64,000 nucleotides of DNA from Limonium bicolor (Eukaryota; Streptophyta; Magnoliopsida; Caryophyllales; Plumbaginaceae): NCBI GenBank assembly GCA_023374045.1, contig CM041778.1, positions 402,316,438 to 402,380,437 of the forward strand, given 5' to 3'. Of this stretch, positions 13,147-25,416 are shown piece by piece (position 1 is the first letter of the stretch; each line of letters begins with the position of its first letter). The notes below the pieces were generated by a model. That model ran no database searches. It saw nothing but the letters and a program-made list of their open reading frames with translations, and was not told the DNA's origin. The translations under genes were made by a program, and so were the position numbers.

Positions 13147-13420
13147 ACTGTCCGTGGGTTGTCCGTGACCTCGGACTCATTGTCCGGGACCACGGACGGG
13201 TTGTCCGTGACCACGGATACCTACGGACGGTGGCGGGATTTAATATTTTTCAATTTTTCAAATTTTAGGGTTTCTGTCAATACATGTCCGGGCCCACGGA
13301 CACCCTGTCCGTGGCCCGGACTTTTCAAGTTTGCGTTTTTATTTTAGTTCTGTTTTCGAAATTATTTAATTCAACTAGGGTCCGTGGTCTCGGACATTAG
13401 GTCCGTGGCTACAGACGTGA
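13147..13420. repeat. palindromic gtccg/cggac cluster in the LTR
   Basis: About a dozen gtccgtgg / ccacggac words alternate in both orientations, forming overlapping GC-rich inverted repeats in otherwise AT-rich DNA. The same cluster recurs at about 20470-20740 and inverted at about 47030-47290. Confidence 0.8.
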
Positions 13421-13850
13421 TTAAAATTTGACCTAATTCTGCCTCTGAAACCCTAGTTTAGGTAGCTTTTAATTTCACTTTAATTTTCCGTCAAAAAACG
13501 CTAAAAAATAAAAAAAAACAGAAGCACACACTTAGGTTAAAAACGACTTTGTAGTAAGCCGTAAATAAACCAAGTAGAGGAAAAACGACCTAGGAAGGGT
13601 AATGAAAGTAATTGAACCCTAAATAAGTCGAATACCAAGCCCCCGAACCCGAACTCTACCTTTCCTAATTTATCCTAGGTTAAAATTAGGTGGCGACTCA
13701 TAATAGGTTCCAGTGAGCTAGCTTAGGTTTTAATAATTATTGTTATGACATAGTTATTAATCTTAGGCTATAAGTGGACCTAAATCCCGGCTAGATCCCA
13801 ATCAACTTTAATCAACATAGGATAGGGTTTAAAAACCGAGGCTCACAAAC

Positions 13851-13869
13851 TGGCGACTCTGCTGGGGAC
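13851..13869 (+). promoter_or_regulatory. primer binding site
   Basis: tggcgactctgctggggac starts 3 bases after the LTR end. This form of primer site is typical of Tat/Ogre-lineage elements (tRNA-Arg has been reported for Ogre); I do not assign the tRNA with certainty. Confidence 0.7.
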
Positions 13870-14771
13870 AAAATTCTTAATATTAACTTGTTTAATTTTA
13901 AGAAAGAGGGCTTAACTTGAAAAATGTTTATTTATGGCTTTTATTACATTGTTTATTTACTTTTGTGCGTAATTTAAATTTTTGTATCTTTGCATCATAT
14001 GAGAGCGAGGGTCCACATAAACTAATCTCACCCTGGGACCCGCTTGAGGGTCCCTGTCAGGGACTCACACCTTTTAGGTGATGTGAATAAGTGGGGAAAA
14101 GAGGAGGGTGTCGTCTAACCACACCCCCTTAATACCTTGGCTTTAGCCCCAAGCATTTTCCTGGCAGTACCCTTACCTAGCCCATTGTTTGGTCAGTCAA
14201 AGACCCGATCATAGACGCACACCTTTAGGTGATGTGAAAAAGTGGGAAGCCCAAAGAGAATAGCGTGCAAGCCCTATTCCTTTGTGGTGACCTGGGCCCG
14301 CACCCCAAGCACCTCTCCGGATCGATCTGTACCCATTGGACTGAGTCATTTTGTGAGGACATTTGCATCACCACCTTATAAAATACTTCTGCGCATATGT
14401 TCTTTTCCTCCCGGGCCTCAGGCACAATGTCTGTATCGATCCATCAATCTCTCCCAGTCCGAATGAAATGCTTGAAGGTTTTAGTGGCCCAAATGCCTGT
14501 ACCTCCCCGAAGCCATCCTCTCAGAATAAGCTCGAAGGTTTCCATTATTCCCTTTAGGATTGTTGGCCCATTTCACATGCCAAAAATCTCGAGCCCGCTC
14601 GGCCTGAACATTCCAAAAAAGCAAAAGAGTCATGTAATTAGAACACAAGGGCCCTCAGAGGAAAATATTTCCACGTCATTGAAAGCCCGTGCCCCAATGT
14701 TTTTTTTTATGTTCTAAAACATAAAGAAGGCAAGATTTCAGAAAGGCGCTAGGGACAGAAGTTCCAAACGT

Positions 14772-16340
14772 TTGACCCGACTGCCTACTCCCACACTTCC
14801 ATTATTCCAGCCCGAAGTAGACTCCAGCTCATCTGACATGTCGGTCCAGGCACATGACGATATCTCTCAGGAGGATGAGCAGGCAGGGGGGGAAAACCGG
14901 AACACCTCTGTTAAAGAGCTCATGAAAAATTTTGATTTGAAACACCAGGAGGCAATCCAGGCACTTGAAAATAAATATATGGACACAATTGCCAAGCTGT
15001 AGGATAAGTTGGCCGCGTTGGAAACGGCAACCCAAAGCAGAACCACTGAGGGTCCGACGGGGGAGCAGGATCGAATAGCCAGCCTGGTACGGAAACATCA
15101 AGCTGCTATTGAAGCCTTTGAGGCACGGCATGCGACAACAACAATTGAGCTCCATGAGAAAATAGGATCTTTGGAGGCGGCAAGACAAGAAGACCGCTGC
15201 AAGGATTTGTCAATCCTTTATACGGCATGGACAATATCTCCTTTGAGGGACACGACACCCAAGTTGGATACGAGGGTGGTGCTCCCGGGAGCCAGTTAGC
15301 CGCTGAAGTTCAGAGGCCTCTGAGGGCGCATTGAGCGCATGGAAAAGGCCGTAAACCCGCTGGTTTTGACTATCTCTCCATGGGATCCTATCCAGATGTC
15401 GAGCTACCCGCGAAGCTGAAGCTCCCCACCTTGGCTCTCTACAAAGGCTCGACCGATCCCTAAATTCATTTGGCGATGTTTGATCGAGAGATGTCTATCC
15501 TAAGGCTCAATGATATGCAGAAGGGGTCTTTGCCCGATACCTAGATGAGATCCCTCAACGATGGTACCTAACTCAGAGAATGAACACCAAGACATATGAG
15601 GAGATATGTGAAGCTTTCCTGACTCACTTTGAGTATGCTAAAATTTGGAAATCACCCGGTCTGATCTCGCCAGCACGCGCCAAACGGGAAGTGAGTCCAT
15701 GTCCGACTTTATAAAGCGGTGGAGGAGGAAGGCAGCAGGCATGCCTACAAGGATGGATGAGCAGGAACAAATTCAGATTTGTTGAGACATGCAAAAGCAG
15801 TACAATGATGAATTAATGTATATGTACTTTCAAGCTTTGATATGCTCATGGGCCAGGTAGGAGTTTTGGAGGAGAAGATCCACAAGGGAGACCTAAAGCT
15901 TGGATATCCTCGAGGATCCGGGAGTAATTCAAAGTTCCCGAAATCTGAACCAGCGAAGGCTTCCTACACAACCGCAGCTTACGCACAGAGCGCACCACAA
16001 AGGTACACGGGACAGAACGAGGTGAATGCAGTCCAGCAGCTAAGGGATCAAGGGAGGAGCTATCGAGCAGTACCACCTCCAAGACCAGATTTCAGTCAAC
16101 GAGAATTCACAGATATCGGTCGGCCCTTGAGTCATGCTCTGAAAAAAGCTCCAGGAGCATAACATCTTACACAGCCTCTTCCGCCCCGACCAGGAGTCAC
16201 CTGTTTGGGCAGGAGTCCAAATAAGTTCTGTCTCTACCATCAGTTACCAGGTCACAGCACACACCGATCATTGCAGGGCCCACCATAAGATCCAAGACCT
16301 AATTGACCAGGGGCTTCAGTTCTCAGAGCGCGGGAATATC
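14772..16340 (+). pseudogene. decayed Tat/Ogre-type gag
   Basis: Several frames together read a plant Ty3 gag. The N-terminal part (14772-15300) is charged and coiled-coil-like (HQEAIQALENKYMDTIAKL, then HQAAIEAFEARHATTTIELHEK). The core has KLPTLALYKGSTDP and MFDREMSILRLNDM (about 15418-15520) and DFIKRWRRKAAGMP (about 15708). The C-terminal part has QYNDELMYMYFQAL (about 15795) and a zinc-finger-like segment ending IQDLIDQG (about 16290). At least six stops or frameshifts break it. No CCHC knuckle of the chromovirus kind is present. It is the only coding remnant in the element. Confidence 0.75.
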
Positions 16341-16379
16341 TTCGGAATCCTATGCCGGAACACCACTAGGAGTCTTTGT

Positions 16380-18110
16380 TATTTTTCTTCTTCCTTTATT
16401 TGTTTTGCGTAGCTTTTGTCTTTTTCCTATGTCTTTTCTTTTAGTTCCGTAGCTAGTTTAGTTGTTTCTCCCATTTAGTTGGTACTCGATGTCATTGTTA
16501 CTTCTTTTGGTTATCAATAAAATTTCTTCTTTCTTTGTTCATGTTTTAATGTTATACATTCGTTCATGTGCTGAAAAAAGAAAAGAAGGAAAGAAAAGAA
16601 GAAGGAAAACTCTCTCTCATAAAGCATGTCTGCAAACATATAAAAGGAGAAACCTTTGTTCTTCGCGAAACCTCTTGTACAAAATCACCTCCCCATCCAA
16701 GCATTCACCACCTCCATTACAGCCACCACACATGTCACAGCATTCCATCATTTCTACCATTTCACCAGACACATAAAAACAAAACTGTTGCCGCCAAAGA
16801 ACAAAAAAATAAATCATTCAGTAATCACCCCATCATCACCACTCACCACCATCATTTACCATCACACACAGCCGCCCTCCATAAATAACTTGGGCATTCT
16901 AAGGTTTCTTAAGTAAACCCCTCAGCAATAATGGGGGCAATCTGGGTTAAGGAATGATAACATTTGTTTATTTTGTGCAAGCAAGTCTCTGAGTATACAC
17001 TTCGCGAGAGTGTCTTGAGTGGTAAATCCAAGAGAGAACGAGCGTGTCATTTTTACACGACTCCAGAGAGGTCACATTCAAAGGTAAGGTAACAGCATGA
17101 CTCCAACCGAAGGAGATAATTTGTAAATTTACGCTTAAACCTAAGAAAAGTAACAAAGAACGGATACACAACTATTAGGGATGACGAAGCACCTAGGTAC
17201 AGCACCACGCAGCCAAAAGCCTGTGAACCCAGACATTAAACCCTAGGCACCCCCGCTGAGCTTTTCGTGTACATCCTCTTGTTACAACACTACAAACTCC
17301 ACAAACAAGCCAGCCAATGATGAACAACCGACCCGGTGACCAAAGGAAGCAAGGAGCCCGACTTCCGAACAGCAACTTCACAAGTCCAAAGAAGCAAAAC
17401 TGCTACCACCATGACGAAGTGATCCGTAAATGGTCCCAAAGTGACACAGGATCCCAATGAGCTAACATCAAAAACAGCTCTCAAAGTTCAAAACCGGGAA
17501 ACACAAGAACCCCGAAGGAAAAGTGATTCAAAGAAAGGCAAACCTGGAAAGCCTCGAAGTAACCCCAAATCAGAAGAAAGAGAGGAGGTGCAAGGAACAA
17601 CCCAAAAATCCAGAGTTCCGAGCTCATAAGCGAAGTCATCACGAAGTAGTCAAACGACTTCAAGACAAAGAAAGTAAGTCCGGGAGAAGGTGCAAGTTGC
17701 GGCTTTGGTCACCTTTATAGCTCTACATATCCTAAATATTCCTCCGTTGTCCTGTTGTCATTCATCACACCCCATAGCCACGTTCTAAGCTTAAAAGACT
17801 TCCGACTTAGTAGTTGTGTATCCAATCGAGTGAAGGTAACATGTTGAACGCGTAAATCTAACAAGTGTCAAATTCAATGGTTGAGATGTCTTGACCAAAA
17901 GGAGGCACGAGTGCAAACATCAAACTTTGAGTGTAGGATAGAAGGCACCACATCAAAATAAACCCTGACCTTGTGAGGATGAGATTTGTTTTTCGCAATT
18001 AATCAAAGAAAGTACTGGGGGTAATCGATCGCTCCGTTCGATTGCCATAAAGCCCTGAAAACTCAGATCGCCTCAAGGAAAAATGTTGGGGGCAATTGTT
18101 GGTCCCAACA
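16380..18110. other. non-coding interior of the gag-only element
   Basis: After gag comes a T-rich stretch, then DNA with no recognisable domain. The short frames present have no family resemblance and overlap each other on both strands. I see no pol gene. Confidence 0.6.
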
Positions 18111-18114
18111 ATTG

Positions 18115-18760
18115 CGACAACGATACCGACGGAGGCCCGTCCTAAGCCCTTCCTCCACATCAAATATCTACAGTCCCGTCCTAAGCCCTTCCTCCACATC
18201 AAATATCTACAGGCCCGTCTTAAGCCCTATCTCCACATCAATATCTACAGGCCCGTCCTAGGCCCTATCTCCACATCAAACTCCCCCAGGCCCGTCCTAA
18301 GCCCTACCTCCACAATCAAACATTCACAGGCCCGTCCTAAGTCCTACCTCCACATTTAAGCATCCTCAGGCCCGTCCTGAGCCCTACCTTCACATTCAAA
18401 CACTCACAGGCCCGTCATAAGACCTAGATCCATCTTTAGGCTCGTCATAAGACCTAGAACCATCCTTAGGCTCATCATAAGACTTAGATTCAATCTTTAG
18501 GCTCATCATAAGACCTAGATCCCATCCTTTAGGCTCGTCATAAGACCTAGTTGCATACCTTTAGGCTCGTCATAAGACCTAGATCCCAACCTTTGGCTTG
18601 TCATAAGACCTAGTTGCATTCCCTTAGGCTCATAGTAAGACCTAGCATTACCTTTTAGCTTACCCACTCTCATCAAACACATTGCATTCATCTCATTCAT
18701 ATAGGCTCGTCATAAGACCTAGTTGCATTATCCAGGCGCGTCACAAGACCTGGCGACAGA
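18115..18760 (+). repeat. two fused tandem arrays (ggcccgtcctaagcc and ggctcgtcataagacc types)
   Basis: About eight units of roughly 38-41 bp headed aggcccgtcctaagccct (18134-18420) pass into about ten units of ~31 bp headed aggctcgtcataagacct (18430-18750). The unit heads are related, so the second array looks like a shortened derivative of the first. No frame runs through consistently. Confidence 0.85.
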
Positions 18761-18954
18761 AAAGTTGGCGAGGTGATGGCAATAAATCCTCCTATATTAT
18801 GTCAACTTACTTCGGGATCAACGAATGGTGGGCAAAGTCAATAAGTCCCCAGGGTTTTTACCAGGAGTTATCCCTGCACACCGGCTTGGGGGCGATGGCA
18901 ATAAGTCCACATTGGGTCCAGCCAGGAGCATTGGCACGGGTTTCGGTCCCCAAA

Positions 18955-19225
18955 AGCATCCGAGCATCATCAACATCATCATCAGCAAGCATCAGCATCA
19001 TTAGCATCATTAGCATTTCAACATTCTTGCATTTGCATACCATCCAGTTTTCACATCCTAGGTAGTCAACGCCTTAGAATCGCTTGACATTGCATTATTT
19101 CATTTTCGTCACCTAGGTAGTCAGCGCCTTAGAATAGCTTGACAACATTTTGTTGCTTAGGTAGTCAGCGCCTTAGAATAGGTCGACAACGTTTTGTTGC
19201 TTAGGTAGTCAGCGCCTCCGAATAG
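18955..19225 (+). repeat. CAT-rich tract and ~52 bp tandem repeats
   Basis: A tract of cat/agc triplets at 18960-19020 is followed by four copies of a ~52 bp unit containing ctaggtagtcagcgccttagaat, the last copies ending ttttgttgctt. Confidence 0.8.
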
Positions 19226-19336
19226 CTGGACATAGTCAATGCGGTTTCGCACAACATGGAGAATTCTGTAGAATCCAAAATTTTGGGGCATCACTCAAGC
19301 TTCAACCAACTTTCACATCCATTACAAAGTCCAGTT

Positions 19337-19350
19337 GACGGGGGGCAATC
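19337..19350 (+). promoter_or_regulatory. polypurine tract
   Basis: gacggggggcaatc lies directly before the 3' LTR start at 19351; position and composition fit the plus-strand primer. Confidence 0.65.
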
Positions 19351-21171
19351 TGTTATACCTAAAATTTTGACCTCCTCCCCCCCGGTTAGGGTCTACGAGG
19401 TTTTGGTGTTGTGAGGGGCATTTCAATCAAGTAATGAGAGGTCCTGGCTCGGTCGGCGCATTCCAGGGCATGGGAGCAGTTTCGTCATTGTCAGGGGCGT
19501 TTTTGTAATTTTTAAGGTTGCCGAGACCTCCTATTGGCTCTCTCTCTCCTCCAAAGGATGCCCAAATCAGCTTGAAATGCTTTGATTTTTTAACCCATGA
19601 TAGAGGATGACATTTTAAGCATAATGGCGTTGGAATTTTGATTTTTCAAATTTCCAATAATTTTCTAGCAATTTCTGACTGAATCTGACGAGAAATTCAA
19701 TTTAAAAATATTCCAACATTTAAAAATTCGATTCCACTTCAGAAAATTCATAATTACCATCCTTGACATGTGGTTAAAATTTCACAGCCAAATTCCTTTG
19801 GGAAGTCATTTAATTAAAATGTCAAAAAATCTTACTTTCACTAGATTTTCTTTATCTTTAAGAAAGTCTATATAAGGGGATAGGTTTTTTGATAAAATCA
19901 GAATCTCATATGCTCAAGAACCCTAGGAAGATAGAAAGCACGGGCCCCTCTCTCTCTCTCACGTTTTCCAACGCCCCGACCACCCGAATCATACCGAAAA
20001 TCCCCTGAAATCACCATCTAAACTCGTTTTCCAATCCCCAAAGCACCAACAACATCATCAAACCCCACATAAACTCCACCAAAACGTGAAGAACAGCAAG
20101 AACAACAACCAACCACCAAAGCTTGGTTCGAAAACCCTTCGGGTCTGCCATCAACGGAGCACTCGACGAATCCCGGTGTGAAGAATCATTGTGAACCCGA
20201 AGGTAAAACAGGTAGAAATTCTACTTTCCTAACTCCCCACGATACTATCAGTTTTGCCTCGAAATTTGGGTTCAAACTAACTCTTTTCGCTTCTGTATCA
20301 CTAATTGTTTTAGCTACTGCTTACTGCTCTTGTTGTTACTTGTTGCTAAGTTTCGTATTAATTTTGATTTCAAATTGAGTTCTTTCGATTACTAACATGT
20401 TCATAATCTTTCAGGCTACATACCCATAAAATTTGAGCTCAAAACACCGTCGGGAGCCATCAAAAACCCACTGTCCGTGGGTTGTCCGTGACCTCGGACT
20501 CATTGTCCGGGACCACGGACGGGTTGTCCCTGACCACGGACACCCACAGACGGTGGCGGGATTTTATATTTTTCAATTTTTCAAATTTTAGGGTTTCTGT
20601 CAATACATGTCCAGGCCCACAGACACCCTGTCCGTGGCCCCGGACTTTTCAAGTTTGCGTTTTATTTTAGTTCTGTTTTTCGAAATTATTTAATTCAACT
20701 TGGATCCGTGGTCTCGGACATTAGGTCCGTGGCTACGGACGTGATTAAAATTTGACCTAATTCTGCCTCTGAACCGTAGTTTAGGTAGCTTTTAATTTCA
20801 CTTTAGTTTTCTGTCAAAAAATGCTAAAAAATAAAAAAAACAGAAGCGCACACTTAGGTTAAAAACGACTTTGTAGTAAGCCGTAAATAAACCAAGTAGG
20901 GGAAAAATGACCTAGGAAGGGTAATGAAAGTAATTGAACCCTAAATAAGTCGCATACCAAGTCCCCTAACCCGAACTCTACCTTTCCTAATTTATCCTAG
21001 GTTAAAATCAGGTGGTGACTCATAATAGGTTCCACTGAGCTAGCTTAGGTTTTAATAATTATTGTTATATGACATAGTTATTAATCTTAGGTTATAAGTG
21101 GACCTAAAACCCAGCTAGATCCCAATCAACTTTAATCAACATAGGATAGGGTTTAAAAACCGAGGCTCACA
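19351..21171 (+). repeat. 3' LTR of the gag-only element
   Basis: 1821 bp, tgttatacct to gaggctcaca, co-linear with the 5' LTR but with many small indels and substitutions. Followed by the ggaac target duplication. Confidence 0.9.
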
Positions 21172-21176
21172 GGAAC

Positions 21177-23446
21177 CATATAAACTAACATTAGATATAG
21201 ATCTAATTGTTAGTATGTAAAAGTAATACAAATAAAAGAGTTTGTAACTCACATGAAATAATGGAAGTTGGTATGGACCAAACGATTTTATAGTTCATAT
21301 GAAACGGTATGAATACTTGGATATTAAGAGTTATATAAAATGGTTGGAGAATTAAATAGTTTTTAAGGTGGAGAATAATGTAAAGTGGGAATTACATTAT
21401 ATAACATTAAACATAAAGACTTAATGTTAAGGTATAAAGACTTAAACAAAAAATAGAATTATATAATTCAAGGATTAAAGTATGAATTATATAATAATGT
21501 TGACTTGAAAACCTGACCAAGTCAACCAAATTGACCAAAGAGGGTCAAGTTTACCAACTCATGAATTAAGTGAGAATTTAAATGTTAAAGGCTAATAATA
21601 CTTAAAGGTCAATTACATTAAATATAGTAACAAAGTCTATATGAATATGTGTATATATATACAAAAATATACTTATGGATAAAAGAGATTATATATGAGG
21701 TTAAAATCCTAAGTTGTAGTATAATACAACATGTTAGTTACTAACATAATTGAAGGGCTAAATGACTAATCCCAAACTTGTTTAATAACCTAAGAAACGA
21801 TGATTGTTTAATCTCGGGGTTAAATACCAGGGGGATTAGTAGTTACTCCGAAGACCGAATCCGTTGGATTACATAAATTAACACTTAGCGGTATATTCTA
21901 GAGATACGAACTACAAGAGGGTATAGTAGGCGAGCGTGATACTTCACGCTAGTTCATTGGTGTAAGGTATGTTATTGTATGGTCCGATTGTCCCTAAGGG
22001 CTTCCTCGGGTTCGGATATTTGTGTGAAGGTTTGACAAGATGGATATGTGTGATATATTATATGCATGTGAATTTAATTGCCTGTTATTCCACGATTTCA
22101 ATTGTGTGCGACAACTTTTGAACTAAGGCAATTTCAATATATAAATACTCTGATCAAGCTATGGATAATGGAAAGGAAAATGCCATTTATAAATGATTAG
22201 TGATATCAATCATATTATATATATACTCGAATGTGGAAGTAACCTAGGCGACGTCTAGGCGAATGTTAAAGACCTTAAAGACAATTACTGGAAGAGCATT
22301 ACTCATTACAACCTAAGAATAGATCTTAGGTAAAGGTTACAAACCTAATCATATGGTGGAAAGAATCAAAGACAAGGAAAATCTAGGGTAGTCACGGACT
22401 ACATGGTTGCACATTGGTGATCACCGGAGAGAGGGCGACCGAATCGGGTCCACTTGACATGGAAATTCCAACGAGCCAGATATGATCGTTGGTCAGAGGG
22501 CACTGCTGTTGGTGCATGGCTACGGCTGCTTGGGACGTCTTCACATATGCAATGAGGAAATTTAAGACTCTGCGGACCCCTAGTCAGAGGGCACTACTGT
22601 TGGTGCACAAGAGCTACTGCTCCAGAAGATGAAGTATGTAAGCGGGTGTCCTAACTCGACGCCCATCAAGATTTAAGTAAAAGTTGATTAATGAAAAGAA
22701 GAGACTTAAGAAATACTCTTAGTCATGTATAATGAATAAGGAGCCTTGAAGGCCGTATGACGGAAACCTTTCAGGAGAGAACAACTCTCGTATCGTTATC
22801 ACTTTTTTTTACGTATTGTTTGAATACATGCTTATTGATTGTGTGAAATGTCTATATGGTTATTGGGAGAACTGTTGCTTGATTTCATATCGCACTTACA
22901 GTCTATTATATTATAAAAAGAATTGCATGAAATTGGAATTGCATATTAACAATTGGGCTAAGTAACATGAATAGTTTAAGGGTCCATGAGGATCACATAG
23001 TAGCATGCTCAACAGTTATGCTGAGACTTTATGGCTACATATTACAGGATTGTAGCTGCTGTAGATCGACGCGAGAGTGTGGGAAGCTAGGTAGTTGGCG
23101 TTTATTTCATTATTGTACATTTGGAATTGTATTATATAAAAGATTAAGGTTGTAAACTTTGGAAAGTACTTAGATTGCTCACTTGTACGGTTTTGATTAT
23201 GGAAGAAGATTATGTATATGGTTTCTATCTCTATCATCACAATGGTTAGTTGTGTTGTGGATTTAGATGCTTCATTACTCACATGGGTGAGTGATGGGCA
23301 GTAACACCCGAATTAGTGCTTGGAGTGATGGCGGTAACACCCGAATTAATGTTTGGTTGTAATCTTCCACTGTGCTATTGTATTAAGAATTGGAAATGTC
23401 ATACCGAGTTCGTATTTATGGTGAGTTTACGAGAAGGGGTGTTACA
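21177..23446 (+). mobile_element. right part of a Tekay-like LTR
   Basis: Continues the sequence interrupted at 12044 and ends aaggggtgttaca at 23446. It shares with the other Tekay-like LTRs the 'aaggtatgttattgtatggtccgattgtcc' and 'cttcctcgggttcgg' block (about 21960-22015), the 'gttggtcagagggcactgctgttggtg' block (about 22490) and the 'cacatgggtgagtgatgggcagtaacaccc' block (about 23280). No primer binding site follows; instead minus-strand gypsy RNase H sequence begins immediately, so this LTR was inserted into that gene or truncated against it. Confidence 0.65.
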
Positions 23447-23664
23447 CATGTTCAACTCCTTTTAAGTGAACATGTACTTGAAGATCTTGTGATTCGAGTA
23501 GACAGTCATCTAGACACCATACAGTTAGTGGCGCCAGATCTTCAAAGCAAATACAATCGCACCAAGCACTTAGTCGTGAGTGTGGTAGTTCTCCTCATGT
23601 TTCTTCAGCTGGCGGGAGGCGTGGGCGACTACCTTCCCACGCTGCATGAGTACACACCCTAAAC
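23447..23664 (-). pseudogene. Ty3/gypsy RNase H fragment
   Basis: Read on the minus strand it gives [20 protein letters not shown], then an ALKIWRH-like and KELNM segment, the RNase H region that follows gypsy reverse transcriptase. It is a continuation of the fragment at 24243-24654, from which it is separated only by the hAT MITE. It stops abruptly at the LTR end at 23446, and contains stops and a shifted frame. Confidence 0.8.
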
Positions 23665-24242
23665 TAGGGGTGTGCAAACAGTTAAAACAGATATCTGTTA
23701 ACCGGAGTTTAAAATATATACGGTGTTCGGTTGTTTAGGTTATAACCAAAATAACTGAATTTAATACTAATATCTGTTTTAACCGATAACCCTTTTAACC
23801 GATAACCATTTTTTATGTTACACTAATAACCGTTAACCGCTGATAACCGAAGTTCCTGAAATAACCGAATTATCCGAACTTCCTACAATAACTGAAATAA
23901 CCGATCTTCCTAAAATAACCGAAAGAATCAAACTTTCTGAATTAACCAAAATAATCTAAACCTAAATCTAATTGAGTGAGTGGTAAAATATTAGATAAAA
24001 TCATTGGGTTAAGAAAAAAAAAAATTATAATAATATTTTTATAAAAGTTCGGTTATATAGATAACTGAAGTTTGAATTTCAATATTCGTTAACCCAACCG
24101 TCCTTTATTACGGATAACCGTTTTAACCGAAATAACCAAACTTTTGTAAATTAGTGAAAAAAATACTGTGATCGAATCCACACAAAATAGTTATTTCGGA
24201 TAACCGAAATAATCGCCCCGTTTGCTTACCCCTACCCTAAAC
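23657..24242. mobile_element. hAT-type MITE with 8 bp target duplication
   Basis: The 570 bp element (23665-24234) has terminal inverted repeats taggggtgtgcaaac and taggggtaagcaaac, typical of plant hAT MITEs. It is flanked by a perfect 8 bp duplication, ccctaaac (23657-23664 and 24235-24242). The interior is AT-rich, has many 'ataaccg' words (ataaccgaa, ataaccgtt) and no coding capacity. It interrupts minus-strand gypsy RNase H sequence, so it is younger than that element. Confidence 0.92.
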
Positions 24243-24654
24243 CTCTGCCTAATGCATCGCAGTAGACCTCGTAACCTATAGTGTCCTCAGGAATAGTCAG
24301 GACAAGTGCTAAGGTCAACACATCCTTCAGACTCTGGAATGAAGGCTCACACTTATCAGTCCATACAAATGGCGCGTCTTTCTTCATCAAGCTGGTCATT
24401 GGCTTCGCCACCTTTGAGAAGTCCCTAACGAACCTCCGGTAATAGCCTGGTAGACCGAGGAAGCTCCGAATATCGGTAACCGACTTCGGTCTAGGCCAGG
24501 TGCGAACTACCTCAACCTTCGCTGGATCCACAAAGATTCCAGCATCCGATATGACATGGCTGAGAAAGGAGACTCGATCATGCCCAAACTCGCACTTGGA
24601 GAACCTAGCATATAGCTGGTTCTCCCCCAGTATCTCAAGAACTAATATGAGGTG
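24243..24654 (-). pseudogene. Ty3/gypsy reverse transcriptase-RNase H fragment
   Basis: The minus strand encodes the end of a chromovirus-type reverse transcriptase: DPAKVEVVRTWPRPKSV, RSFLGLPGYYRRFV, SKVAKPMTSLMKK, then the RNase H entry EVYCDALGRGLG. The first RNase H aspartate (YCDA) is present. Upstream text around 24560-24654 continues with an 'ENQLYARFSKCEF'-like segment in broken frames. It is cut at 24654 by the Copia element and resumes at 34008. Confidence 0.88.
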
Positions 24655-25376
24655 TGTTGAAGACTTAAGTTTTGCAGATGATTGCCTCCTCAGTCAAAGT
24701 AGCGCTGCAGAGAAACTTGGCGCGATACGGAAAGATTTTTCACTGTCACAGCTCGAGTACCTTTGCAGAAGCATCTGTCCGCGAGTTCCTATATACCGAG
24801 AAGCGCGACGTTACTGAAGTAGTTGCGGAAATCTCGCATAGTTGGAGCAATAGCAAAACGTGAGATCGTGACGCACAAGGAGGTCATTACTCCGATACTT
24901 GCGGAACCAACCCAAGGAGTCGTTTTACTTGAAGACTTCACCGAAGATTTAGGAGATAGTTGACAAGTATATAAGTATGCGAATGTAATTAGTTAAGTTG
25001 TGCATTCGAGATTATTTAGAGAGATACACCGCCCTTGAGAGAGAAAATATTCTTGAGAGATCTTAGTGAGATAGTGTCAATTAGCTTAGGTATTTATTAC
25101 CTAGAGAGCACACATAGAACACTCTCCTTTACTCCTTGTGACGCATTGATCAAAGCCGAGAGTAGAGCGAGTGTTGGATGAGACAGAATACTTCTGTCGA
25201 ATCCCAAGATAGGAAGCTAGGTTGTAATTCACATTGAGTTTCAATACAAGCAGAATCCTATCTTGTTAAGTTTAAACAAAAGCTTCCGCGTTATTTTTAC
25301 ACACCTTTATTCTTCAAGCAGAGTTGGTCTGAGACTAACACCTCAGACCTACTCGGTCAGCACCCCGATCCCATCA
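24655..25376 (+). repeat. 5' LTR of the Copia element
   Basis: tgttgaagac to gatcccatca. A TATA box (tatataag, 24968-24975) lies about 310 bp in, followed by a leader with several gagag words. Nearly identical to 33272-34002. Confidence 0.93.
24968..24975 (+). promoter_or_regulatory. TATA box in the Copia 5' LTR
   Basis: tatataag, identical in the 3' LTR at 33591-33598. Confidence 0.65.
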
Positions 25377-25378
25377 AG

Positions 25379-25396
25379 TGGTATCAGAGCTCGCGT
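25379..25396 (+). promoter_or_regulatory. primer binding site (initiator Met-tRNA type)
   Basis: tggtatcagagctcgcgt begins two bases after the LTR; its first 12 bases are the usual complement of the plant initiator Met-tRNA 3' end. Confidence 0.85.
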
Positions 25397-25416
25397 TGGC
25401 TGACAAATCTCTCAAA

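Larger units (their letters stand above)
12045..13847 (+). repeat. 5' LTR of the gag-only element
   Basis: Runs from tgttatacccaa to gaggctcaca (TG...CA), 1803 bp, and is repeated at 19351-21171 and, inverted, at 46606-48649. It holds a TATA box, a CT-rich leader and a dense cluster of cggac/gtccg palindromes. Confidence 0.9.
12040..21176 (+). mobile_element. complete non-autonomous gag-only LTR retrotransposon (TR-GAG-like, Tat/Ogre-type)
   Basis: The 12045-21171 element is bounded by a 5 bp target duplication, ggaac (12040-12044 and 21172-21176). It has two ~1.8 kb LTRs, a primer binding site right after the 5' LTR, a polypurine tract right before the 3' LTR, a decayed gag and about 3 kb of non-coding, tandem-repeat-bearing interior. 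No protease, reverse transcriptase, RNase H or integrase is readable, so it must have depended on a helper element. LTR divergence is clearly higher than in the Copia at 24655, which suggests an older insertion. Confidence 0.88.
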
